Shown piece by piece: positions 1-7,205 of a stretch of 20,738 nucleotides of DNA. The position numbers and the translations under genes were made by a program. Under the pieces are notes generated by a model. That model was not told the DNA's origin. It ran no database searches and saw only the letters and a program-made list of their open reading frames with translations. Position 1 is the stretch's first letter; every line of letters begins with the position of its first letter. Origin of the DNA: JAFDZW01 sp035632315 (GTDB lineage: Bacteria > Bacteroidota > Ignavibacteria > Palsa-1295); assembly GCA_035632315.1 (NCBI GenBank), contig DASQGZ010000031.1, positions 1-20,738 of the forward strand, read 5' to 3'.

Positions 1-1374
1 TGATGGGTTCGGTCCGAGATAGCGGCGAGGAGTTTTATCCAGACGCTGTGCATAGATCGAAGAAACAGTCGTTGAAGACGTGCTCAGCCTTCCATCGACC
101 CATGCGGCGAGTATTTCACCTGTGCCTGTTTTAACTGCAACAGGATTCGTCTGGTTGGCAACCGAACCGTCCGAAGCATTTTCGTAGCAGACTGTAAAAA
201 TATGATTCGGATATGCAGGCACATCGGTCGAACCATCGCCGATCACGCGGGTCATCGAGATCGCATTTTTTGATGCGTCGTTTTGATAGACGACCATGAT
301 CCCTGAGTTTCCGGTTGAACTCACCACCGAATCGTCGGTGAAAATGATCGAGTTTGTCTGATCGCCGTTCCAATTATTTGAAATGCTGACCGGGCTCGAA
401 GCCGACCCCCAAATGGGTGTACCGCTTGAGCTGAACCGGTTCGCATACACATCGTATCCTTTTGCAGAATTCGATGAGTTGAGTGTTTCCCAGGAAATCA
501 CCAACTGGTTGCCGTCGCGTGTGAGCGATGGGTTTCTCGAAATGTCTGCGGTGCCATTCGCACCGGCATATACTTCGACACCGTTATTTCCCCATGTCGA
601 ATACCCGCTATTATTTAACCGAGTCACCTGGATCGACTGCGGAACATTTGCTCCGCTGATCCAAGCAAGATATGCACCACCATTGCCATCGGGTATGATC
701 TTAGGTGTGTTCTGTCGTGATGTGAATGCAATGACCGGAGCTCCGCTTTTTCCCCAGGCGGGCCCGCTCGAAGTCAGGAAGTTTCCATAAATATCCGGCC
801 TGCTCGAAAGTGTGATCGCGGTACGATTATCTTCCCAGACGACGAACGCATTTCCGTTGTCGTCCTCGCAGATCGCTGCGTTCGCCGGCGAAGTTGCCGA
901 CTCAGGTGTATTCGGCACCGAATCCACCGCAAAGCCTTTCGTGCCATAACCGAGCGATCCGTTTGAAAGAATATGCTGTCCATAGAGATCAAGCTGTCCG
1001 CTTCCGCGCCGTTGTTCTAACCAGACGACATAGGCTCCGCCGCTCCCATCGGTCGCGATGACTGGCTGAGTTTTTGTATTATTATTTTGGCATAACTGGA
1101 CACCGTTCGAAGTCCATTGAGCGTAGCCGCCGTAATCGAGCTTTTGGGCATAGACATCCCAATGATTATTACGAAAATCTTCCCAAACGATGATAATACC
1201 GTCGCGCCCGTCGGTGCAGGCCTTGGGGTGCTGCTGGGCGTTGGAAGCAGTACAAACAGGGGTGTTCTTGGTCGTATCGGAAACCCACTGAGAAAATCCG
1301 TCGCGGGCGCAAGCAGTAATCATCAGAACTATTACCGCCGAAAATACAACTGTAAATCGCTTTTTAATATCCAT
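1..1374 (-). CDS. secreted beta-propeller-like repeat protein, C-terminus cut by window edge
   Basis: An open frame of 458 codons runs without a stop from an ATG at 1374 off the left edge, so the C-terminus is missing. A purine-rich Shine-Dalgarno (GGAGGAG) lies about 12 bases upstream, which supports the start. The N-terminus is a signal peptide (MDIKKRF, then a hydrophobic stretch) ending in ITAC with Cys22. That fits a lipobox, although signal peptidase I cleavage just after it is also possible. The rest repeats a pattern of the type VWED-R-N...D-[VI]-YAQ-L...G, spaced about 50-70 residues, with many GG-AY-[VL]-W strands. This resembles beta-propeller blades of exported Bacteroidota/Chlorobiota proteins. 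The last codons visible (NPS) could be near a sorting tail, but that part is outside the window. Function is unknown; a surface or extracellular role is inferred. Confidence 0.8.
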   Translation of the reverse strand, partial: MDIKKRFTVVFSAVIVLMITACARDGFSQWVSDTTKNTPVCTASNAQQHPKACTDGRDGIIIVWEDFRNNHWDVYAQKLDYGGYAQWTSNGVQLCQNNNTKTQPVIATDGSGGAYVVWLEQRRGSGQLDLYGQHILSNGSLGYGTKGFAVDSVPNTPESATSPANAAICEDDNGNAFVVWEDNRTAITLSSRPDIYGNFLTSSGPAWGKSGAPVIAFTSRQNTPKIIPDGNGGAYLAWISGANVPQSIQVTRLNNSGYSTWGNNGVEVYAGANGTADISRNPSLTRDGNQLVISWETLNSSNSAKGYDVYANRFSSSGTPIWGSASSPVSISNNWNGDQTNSIIFTDDSVVSSTGNSGIMVVYQNDASKNAISMTRVIGDGSTDVPAYPNHIFTVCYENASDGSVANQTNPVAVKTGTGEILAAWVDGRLSTSSTTVSSIYAQRLDKTPRRYLGPNPS

Positions 1375-1576
1375 CAATATTCTTTTCTCCTCCACAACAC
1401 ACCAACTGAACTATATACACGACAAGTATTTAGCAGTCGGTATCATAAGCAAAAATCATTCCTGAGATTTAAAACAATGATAATATGCTTTCGTTTCTTC
1501 ATAGCCACTGCTGCCATCTATCTTACGCCAATGCAACATTGTAACCGTTTCGGCTGTTTTCAGGATTCGATTTTCA
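1375..1576. other. intergenic region between divergent gene and tRNA
   Basis: About 200 bases separate the minus-strand repeat-protein gene from the tRNA. The stretch is AT-rich and must hold the promoters for both directions, but I see no confident -35/-10 or Bacteroidota-type -33/-7 pair. Open frames crossing this region into the tRNA are not credible as genes. Confidence 0.5.
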
Positions 1577-1658
1577 GCCGGAGTGGCGGAATTGGCAGAC
1601 GCGCCAGACTTAGGATCTGGTACGGTAACGTGTGCAGGTTCAAGTCCTGTCTCCGGCA
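1577..1658 (+). tRNA. tRNA-Leu (UAG anticodon)
   Basis: The acceptor stem is a perfect 7-bp pairing of GCCGGAG (1577-1583) with CTCCGGC (1651-1657), with discriminator A1658. The anticodon arm CCAGA-CTTAGGA-TCTGG gives anticodon UAG, reading CUA/CUN leucine codons. A long variable arm (ACG-GTAA-CGT) makes it a class II tRNA, as expected for leucine, and the T arm GCAGG-TTCAAGT-CCTGT is intact. The 3' CCA is not encoded and must be added after transcription. The gene ends only 20 bases before the trigger factor start, so the two may share a transcript, with tRNA processing releasing the mRNA 5' end. Confidence 0.97.
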
Positions 1659-1678
1659 CGTAACTTATTTGAATTCAA

Positions 1679-2944
1679 TTGGAAACAACCATCAATAAAC
1701 GTTCGCAGGTTCTTCGTGAACTTGAGATTTTCGTCAGCGAAGAAGAGCTTGCAAAAGCATTCGACGATGCTTATACGACCATTCGGCCGCAAATGACGCT
1801 GCCTGGTTTTCGCGCCGGGAAAGCGCCTGTGTCGCTCATCAAAAAACTGCATGGTGATGCCATTGAAGGCGATGCGCTCGAAAAAATGGCGCAGGAAAAA
1901 TTCAAAGAAGTCGTCGAAGTCCAAAAGCTCGAACCGATCGGCACGCCGGTGATGACGGATCTTCATCGTCATCACGGCGAGGGCGCTCACTTCAAGATCG
2001 CATACGAGGTCAAGCCCGAGATCACGCTTGCCGAATTTGACGGTGCCGAGGTTGAACAGCCCGTATTTTCTGTCACCGATGCCGATGTTGAAGAACGTGT
2101 GCATTACCTGCGGTTCAATTATTCGTCGAAAGAACCTTCGCCGCAGATCGATGACGACGAAACGATCGTCTCGCTGACATTTACCGATCACTCGAATCCC
2201 GAGCAGGCAAAAACCGAATCAACGACGGTCTATTTACACGATCCTCAGATCGTCCCCGAGCTTCGCGATGCACTTATCGGCAAGAAGATCAACGATACAT
2301 TTGATATTAATTTGCCCCAGAGCGTGGACGGAGAGCAAAAGACGCTGCCTGTCACAATTGCGATCGATACGATCGAAAAGGTAACACTGCCGGCAGTCAA
2401 TGAAGAGTTTGCAAAGAAGATCAGCCGCGATAAAGCTGCGACCGAGCTTGAAGTGCGGATGCTTGTTCGCGAAGAACTCGAAGCAAATGCAAAGCGCCGC
2501 TCTCAGGAGGGGCTCGAATCGAATATGGTCAATATTTTGCTTTCGAAGCATGAATTTCAAGTGCCGCGCACATTTACGTACACGCTGATCGACGCGATGC
2601 TCAAAGAAGCGAAAGAAGAGAACAAGCGGCGCGGCTATCCGGAAGATTACGGCATTAACGAAGAAGAATTCCGTACCAACGCATGGGGAAGTGCCGAAAC
2701 GCGCGCGAAATGGCTGATGCTGCGTGAAAAACTTGTCGAGGCAATGAACCTCGAAGCAAGCGAGGACGAGATCAAAGCGCTCGCTGCAAAAGATGCAGAG
2801 CAATATGGCATTCCAGCCGATAATCTCGAAAAATATTATCTTTCATCAGATGAGATCAAAGAGCGAGTTCGCTCCGAAAAACTCGTCGAAGAATTGAAAA
2901 AAAGATTTATCGTTAAAGAAAAAGAGATCGCATCGAATAAGTAA
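1679..2944 (+). CDS. tig: trigger factor, ribosome-bound chaperone
   Basis: Trigger factor docks at the ribosomal exit tunnel and shields nascent chains; 421 residues is close to the usual length of about 430. The ribosome-binding signature GFRAGKAP lies at residues 43-50. The TTG start at 1679 puts it at the same position as in the E. coli protein. An in-frame TGA at 1670 blocks any longer form, so TTG is well supported even though no Shine-Dalgarno is visible. Residues about 155-235 correspond to the PPIase insert but are degenerate: the FKBP-like G-x-V-DG-x-F pattern and the PGF turn are not conserved (PEL at 193-195), so isomerase activity is doubtful. Residues about 240-421 form the helical chaperone domain, rich in Glu and Lys. 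clpP, its usual partner gene, lies 2.6 kb downstream beyond an opposing gene. Confidence 0.95.
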   Translation: METTINKRSQVLRELEIFVSEEELAKAFDDAYTTIRPQMTLPGFRAGKAPVSLIKKLHGDAIEGDALEKMAQEKFKEVVEVQKLEPIGTPVMTDLHRHHGEGAHFKIAYEVKPEITLAEFDGAEVEQPVFSVTDADVEERVHYLRFNYSSKEPSPQIDDDETIVSLTFTDHSNPEQAKTESTTVYLHDPQIVPELRDALIGKKINDTFDINLPQSVDGEQKTLPVTIAIDTIEKVTLPAVNEEFAKKISRDKAATELEVRMLVREELEANAKRRSQEGLESNMVNILLSKHEFQVPRTFTYTLIDAMLKEAKEENKRRGYPEDYGINEEEFRTNAWGSAETRAKWLMLREKLVEAMNLEASEDEIKALAAKDAEQYGIPADNLEKYYLSSDEIKERVRSEKLVEELKKRFIVKEKEIASNK

Positions 2945-2947
2945 TAT

Positions 2948-2972
2948 ACCCTTCTCCCTTTGGGAGAAGGGT
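2948..2972. repeat. perfect palindrome with REP-like tail between convergent genes
   Basis: ACCCTTCTCCC (2948-2958) and GGGAGAAGGGT (2962-2972) are perfect 11-base inverted arms around a TTT loop, followed by AGGGATGAGGGC (2973-2984). This arrangement matches a dispersed intergenic repeat known in many bacterial genomes. It sits in the 57-base gap between the convergent tig and propeller genes. There it could also act as a hairpin that protects or ends both messages. No T-tract follows on either strand, so it is not a classical intrinsic terminator. Confidence 0.75.
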
Positions 2973-3001
2973 AGGGATGAGGGCAGGATGGCACTCAAAA
3001 A

Positions 3002-5335
3002 TTATTTCTCAATATCAACTCTCTCGATCCTCCGTACGGTCGGAGTTGTCATCGTCAGAAAATAACTTCCTCCTGAAAGATATTGCGAGTTAAAATTAAA
3101 CGAATGTGAGCCCGGTTTCAACTCGCCATCGGAAATTACTGCAACGTTCATCCCGAGTAAATTCAAAAGTTCAAGACGGGTTCTTCCGGTTTCTGTCGTT
3201 TTGATTTCGATATGGATTATTCCGTTCGAGGGATTCGGCGTGATCGACGTTATAGAAGGCATTTGCTCTTTGAGCAGAAAATTGCGTATTGTGCTATCGC
3301 TGCATTCATACAAAAGAGTGAACGTTCCGCTCTCGGTCTCGGCGTCATAATCTACAGGGTTGCCGGCTCCATCAAGCCAATTAAAATCTACAATGTTCAA
3401 GGGGCTTGTTGTGCTTTGCCCGAGCATTACAGTAACCGGGAAGAAGCCAATTGTATCTGAGGCAGCAAGCGAACCGTGTATGGTAACCGTATCGAAGCTA
3501 TTGCCTTTTTGTATTATTCCGCCGTTCGCATCGAGCAGTGAATTATCATAAGCAATCCTCGCAGAAAAACTCGTTGCCAATGATTGCACGGAGGAGATTG
3601 GTACATTCTTCAAAATTATTGGGATATTTTTATGATCGCCGGGATAACCGGAATCATCGGAGATTGAGACAAGGGGTTTTGGATGTATGATGGAGAAGAG
3701 GGAGTCAGATGTGTCGGATTGTGGAGCAATCAATGGCGAAATTTTCCATACAAAAATATTTGAATTTCCATTCGAAGTTAATGTAGTATCTACAAAATCA
3801 GAAGTAGTGTTAAAAGAACCAGTGGTATAGACATCACCAATTGAATCGCTAGCTATGGATGTTCCCCAATCCCCCTCCGATCCACCTGCTCTTTTTGCCC
3901 ATTCAATGTTGCCCCCCAAAGAGCATTTTGCAACAAAAATATCTGCAGTACCAGCACTGGTAAGAGAAGTATCTTGAAAATCAGCAGTTCCGGTAAAAAA
4001 ACCGGTTAAGTACAAATTTCCGGAATTATCCAGAGCTATCCCTTCACCAAAATCCTCAAATTTGCCTCCCATTCTTTTTACCCAAACGTTAGTACCGTCC
4101 AGATTATATTTCGCAAGAAAAATATCACTGACTCCTTCACTTATAATTAATTGATTATCAAAATTTGCTGTATCGCTGAAATTTCCTACAATATAAATAT
4201 TACCGGAATTAAACACAATGCGATGAGCAACGTCAAATCCTTTTCCGCCGGCTTTTTTTGCCCACAACAGATTTCCATCGGCACTATATTTAGCGATAAA
4301 GATATCACCATCCCCGGAGCTTTTCAGGCTGACGTTGCCAAAATCTAATGAGTCGTAGAAAATACCCACAATGTAACTATTCCCTAATGTATCAACGGTA
4401 ACCGATGACCACTCTTCACGCGAGGATTGTGGAGAAACATCTATGCATTTGTTGACCCATTCCAGACTTCCATCCGTATGATATTTAGCGATAAAGATAT
4501 TATAAAGTCCTTTGCCATTGACGGACATACCATTGAAATCAGCAGTTTCTTCAAAAAAACCGGTAACAAATATATTCCCCTTTGTGTCGACTGCAATACC
4601 CATACCTTCATCATTAAACATTCCACCTGCTCTTTGGGCCCATTGAATTATTCCGTCAGATCCATACTTAACAACGAAAATATTGTTCTGGCCTTTACTA
4701 TTCAATGTTATAGGACCGAAGTCTGAAGTTTCTTGGAACCACCCAGTGACATAAACGGATCCAGAACTATCAATCGCAATTCCTTCTCCCACGTCAGCTA
4801 CAGGTCCTCCAGCACTGTTTAACCATGCAATTATTCCATCTGGATGCAATTTTGCAATATAAATATCAGAGCCTCCTTTGGCAGACGCTGAAGTATTGCC
4901 GTATCCTAAAATATCAGTAAACTGGCCTGTCACATAAATGTCCCCCGACCTATCTGTTGCGATGCAGTCACCAGTTGCATATCCACCTGCGCCCGATGGG
5001 ATTAGTTTAGCCCAACCCTGACCAACGGATTTAGAATCTTGCTCGACTTTGATTAGACACTTACCACTTACTGTCCCAGGAACCTGCCAGGGATAGCGTC
5101 CGCCGGTGGCAGTATCGGTGATGAGGATCCAGGTGGTTCCGGCGTCGATGGAGTATTCGAGTTTTACGGTATCGGTAAGTGGAATGCCAGTCCAGGTAAT
5201 TACGGTATCGTTTCCGGTGAAAAATTTTTCTCCTCCGTCGGGGCTAATAATTTTCAGCGAATCCTGCGCCGACGCTATTTGCGCGGCACACAGGAGGAAA
5301 ACGATACACCAACAAGTCCGCTGTGTTATAACCAT
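3002..5335 (-). CDS. T9SS-exported seven-bladed SBBP-type propeller protein
   Basis: The preferred start is the ATG at 5335, giving 777 residues and a clean signal peptide (MVITQRTCW, hydrophobic core, ASAQ cleavage). An upstream ATG at 5422 is open, but its codons run through a terminator-like hairpin and do not look like protein. After the signal comes a module of about 80 residues (SPDGGEKF...YPWQVPG), like Kre9/KNH-type Ser-Thr-rich domains. Seven repeats of about 60 residues follow, each of the form W-[AV]-x-[KR]-x-GG...D-x-GN-[IV]-Y-[VL]-TG-x-F...DIF-[IV]-AK-Y...DG; these look like SBBP blades and would close one propeller. Next is a cohesin-like stretch beginning VSISDDSGYPGD. The last 75 or so residues (NPSNG...LLNLLG...G-Y-FL) are a T9SS type A sorting tail. 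The middle of the gene is visibly richer in A+T than its neighbours. The ligand is unknown. Confidence 0.9.
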   Translation of the reverse strand: MVITQRTCWCIVFLLCAAQIASAQDSLKIISPDGGEKFFTGNDTVITWTGIPLTDTVKLEYSIDAGTTWILITDTATGGRYPWQVPGTVSGKCLIKVEQDSKSVGQGWAKLIPSGAGGYATGDCIATDRSGDIYVTGQFTDILGYGNTSASAKGGSDIYIAKLHPDGIIAWLNSAGGPVADVGEGIAIDSSGSVYVTGWFQETSDFGPITLNSKGQNNIFVVKYGSDGIIQWAQRAGGMFNDEGMGIAVDTKGNIFVTGFFEETADFNGMSVNGKGLYNIFIAKYHTDGSLEWVNKCIDVSPQSSREEWSSVTVDTLGNSYIVGIFYDSLDFGNVSLKSSGDGDIFIAKYSADGNLLWAKKAGGKGFDVAHRIVFNSGNIYIVGNFSDTANFDNQLIISEGVSDIFLAKYNLDGTNVWVKRMGGKFEDFGEGIALDNSGNLYLTGFFTGTADFQDTSLTSAGTADIFVAKCSLGGNIEWAKRAGGSEGDWGTSIASDSIGDVYTTGSFNTTSDFVDTTLTSNGNSNIFVWKISPLIAPQSDTSDSLFSIIHPKPLVSISDDSGYPGDHKNIPIILKNVPISSVQSLATSFSARIAYDNSLLDANGGIIQKGNSFDTVTIHGSLAASDTIGFFPVTVMLGQSTTSPLNIVDFNWLDGAGNPVDYDAETESGTFTLLYECSDSTIRNFLLKEQMPSITSITPNPSNGIIHIEIKTTETGRTRLELLNLLGMNVAVISDGELKPGSHSFNFNSQYLSGGSYFLTMTTPTVRRIERVDIEK

Positions 5336-5397
5336 TACTATCAAATATACGCTTCTTCCATCAACTGACACCCGAGAACCCGACGGCGGAGGGTTAG

Positions 5398-5418
5398 GGG
5401 CGGATTTCTGCCCTTTTT
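5398..5418 (+). terminator. terminator-like hairpin in the clpP upstream region
   Basis: GGGCGGA (5398-5404) pairs with TCTGCCC (5407-5413), including one G-T pair, and is followed at once by five T residues (5414-5418). On the plus strand this has the form of an intrinsic terminator. It could stop plus-strand readthrough from the tig side or act in the leader of clpP. It also argues against coding by the extended form of the minus-strand propeller gene. Confidence 0.4.
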
Positions 5419-5515
5419 GCAATAATAATGTTGCTGCTTCGTCTATATATATGTGGATGTGAAACTACGGTGCGTGTAAGAATGTATAACAACAAGTTTA
5501 CACATATAAATAAAT

Positions 5516-6178
5516 ATGAAATTACCTTTTGATTACAACAAAGTGACAAGCCTCTACGAGTCGAGTCCGATGTACGATGCGCTTGTGCCGATGGTCGTCG
5601 AGCAGACGTCGCGCGGCGAGCGGGCGTATGATATTTACTCGCGCTTGCTCAAAGAGCGTATCGTTTTTATCGGTACGCCGATCGACGATACGGTCTCGGG
5701 CCTGATCATTGCGCAGCTGCTGTTTCTCGAATCCGAAGATCCCGATAAAGACATTAATATCTATGTCAATTCTCCGGGCGGATCGGTTTCGGCAGGGCTT
5801 GCGATCTACGATACGATGCAATACATCAAGCCGGATTGCGCAACGATCTGCCTTGGCATGGCAGCGTCAATGGCATCGGTGCTGCTTGCCGGCGGCGCCG
5901 CAGGGAAGCGTTCGGCATTGCCGCACTCGCGCATTATGATCCATCAGCCGCTCGGCGGAACGCAGGGCCAGGCGACCGACATCGAAATATATACCAAAGA
6001 AATGCTTCGTATCCGCGACGAGCTCTACGGTATTTATGCTAAACATACCGGCAAAGATTTGGCGGAGATCGCCAAAGATTCCGACCGTGATAATTATATG
6101 AACCCCGATCAGGCAAAGGCATATAATCTGATCGATAACATTATGACGCATAACGAACTCAAAGCGTCAAAGGCGTAA
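5516..6178 (+). CDS. clpP: ATP-dependent Clp protease proteolytic subunit
   Basis: ClpP is the serine peptidase core of the ClpXP/ClpAP machine and degrades unfolded cytoplasmic proteins handed over by a AAA+ unfoldase. At 220 residues it has normal length. The catalytic triad is complete: Ser118 in GMAASMAS, His143 in MIHQPLGG and Asp192 in RDNYM. Family stretches VPMVVEQTSRGERAYDIYSR and YVNSPGGSVSAG are present. The N-terminus carries about 22 extra residues before the conserved LVPMV block, consistent with a short propeptide or leader. The ATG at 5516 is preceded by an A+T-rich stretch without a clear Shine-Dalgarno. No clpX follows; transcription ends at a strong terminator and the next gene is convergent. 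Confidence 0.97.
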   Translation: MKLPFDYNKVTSLYESSPMYDALVPMVVEQTSRGERAYDIYSRLLKERIVFIGTPIDDTVSGLIIAQLLFLESEDPDKDINIYVNSPGGSVSAGLAIYDTMQYIKPDCATICLGMAASMASVLLAGGAAGKRSALPHSRIMIHQPLGGTQGQATDIEIYTKEMLRIRDELYGIYAKHTGKDLAEIAKDSDRDNYMNPDQAKAYNLIDNIMTHNELKASKA

Positions 6179-6195
6179 GTGAGGTATTAGGTGTT

Positions 6196-6233
6196 GGGTG
6201 TTCGGTGAAATCCCGGACGCCCATTTTTTTTTT
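6196..6233 (+). terminator. intrinsic terminator of clpP
   Basis: GGGTGTTCGG (6196-6205) pairs over 10 bp, with two T-G/G-T wobbles, with CCGGACGCCC (6213-6222) around a 7-base loop. It is followed by A and ten consecutive T residues (6224-6233). It lies 18 bases after the clpP stop codon. Confidence 0.88.
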
Positions 6234-6265
6234 GTCATTGCGAGCCGATAGGCGAAGCAATCCCC
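6234..6265. repeat. dispersed GTCATTGCGAG-type palindromic repeat
   Basis: GTCATTGCGAG begins at 6234. ATTGC (6237-6241) pairs with GCAAT (6257-6261) and GCC (6244-6246) with GGC (6251-6253), giving an imperfect hairpin. The wording GTCATTGCGAG...GCGAAGCAATC is that of a dispersed intergenic repeat seen in many bacterial genomes. It sits between the clpP terminator and the end of the PAP2 gene. Confidence 0.6.
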
Positions 6266-6327
6266 TCGATATCTTGTAGAAAATTTTAACTTCCTGATTT
6301 TTCTCGGTGTGTTTACTAAAGTTTCAC

Positions 6328-7188
6328 TCAGAACTTATACGTCAGCGAAATTCCTCCGACACTCGGCGCAAGAAGCAATCCGCTATCCGAAGGTTTTTTC
6401 TTCCCGAAATCTCTTTCTTCATCCCGTTTGGTAACCCATAATCCTGTTGTCGTTGCAATGGCAGCACCAAAGAATGTATCGCTAAGCCAATGCTGGTCAT
6501 GGTACATTCTCGAAAATGCAGTACTGGCTGCTGCACCATAGAGAAGCACTGTTGCGATCGGATTGCTGATTCTTTCGGCAAGTACCGATGAAATGCAAAA
6601 TGCGACCGTCGCATGTCCTGATGGCAATGAATGATAGTCATCCGAAAAAGCGAACGGCTGAAAACTAAATGCACCGCGATCGGCATACGGCCGGGAGCGG
6701 CCCGCTATGTATTTCAATACTGTTGTTGTGGCACCGGCGAGCGCAAGGGTCTCGATGAGTTCGCGTCCGGTCGTTCGCAGATCGTCGCACTGGAAAATGA
6801 GTCCGCCGAGATATGTAATGCCTGATGCCGCAGCGATACCGTAAATATCTCCGTAATGGGTGCTCGCATTCATAACATTTTGAAAACCGGACGCCTGTGA
6901 CGAAGTTCGTGCCGCGTGACGGCCGCTGCTGTCGAGCGGCATCAGAGCAGCTGTGCCGCCAACAACGATCGCAGCATTACGCCAATCAGTACCGTCGAAT
7001 TGAAGAGGCCGTATGAAGAACGGTCCGACGTCGCTCCAGACAAGGGAGATGTCATCCCCGATCGTTGTGAATATGGGTTTATGTGAAGTTGAATCGGCTG
7101 CGGTGGCAGAACCAACACGAAGTAGCAGGGAGAAAAAAAGAATAATAGCACACGGATGACAGAGATGTTTGCGGATTCGTATTTTCAA
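6328..7188 (-). CDS. secreted PAP2-family phosphatase
   Basis: PAP2 enzymes remove phosphate from lipid or other phosphate esters through a His nucleophile. All three signature blocks are present in 286 residues: K159-x6-RP167 (KYIAGRSRP), PSGH at 189-192 and SR-x5-H233-x3-D237 (SRMYHDQHWLSD). A basic N-terminus, hydrophobic core and SATA-AD site (about residue 31) form a signal peptide, so the enzyme acts outside the cytoplasm. The C-terminus ends GGISLTYKF, an outer-membrane-style aromatic ending of uncertain meaning. The start is TTG at 7188, with GGAG nine bases upstream in the spacer; no in-frame ATG occurs before residue 83. It follows ppk1 by 17 bases, so they are probably co-transcribed. 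A phosphate or undecaprenyl-diphosphate role is possible; the substrate is not known. Confidence 0.9.
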   Translation of the reverse strand: MKIRIRKHLCHPCAIILFFSLLLRVGSATAADSTSHKPIFTTIGDDISLVWSDVGPFFIRPLQFDGTDWRNAAIVVGGTAALMPLDSSGRHAARTSSQASGFQNVMNASTHYGDIYGIAAASGITYLGGLIFQCDDLRTTGRELIETLALAGATTTVLKYIAGRSRPYADRGAFSFQPFAFSDDYHSLPSGHATVAFCISSVLAERISNPIATVLLYGAAASTAFSRMYHDQHWLSDTFFGAAIATTTGLWVTKRDEERDFGKKKPSDSGLLLAPSVGGISLTYKF

Positions 7189-7205
7189 TTCTTAATTCTC
7201 CATTC

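Noticed and set aside
383..790. Plus-strand open frame of 135 codons
   Set aside because: It is a shadow of the edge-truncated minus-strand repeat protein, which has a signal peptide, ribosome site and continuous frame.
1456..1659. Minus-strand open frame of 67 codons
   Set aside because: It is the antisense of the tRNA-Leu, a common false gene call.
1117..1698. Plus-strand open frame of 193 codons across the gap, the tRNA and the tig start
   Set aside because: It runs through the whole tRNA-Leu and is antisense to the true secreted-protein gene; its end is the familiar false translation of a tRNA.
5336..5422. N-terminal extension of the propeller protein from the ATG at 5422
   Set aside because: The extra 29 residues precede a complete signal peptide and cross a terminator-like hairpin, so ATG 5335 is preferred.
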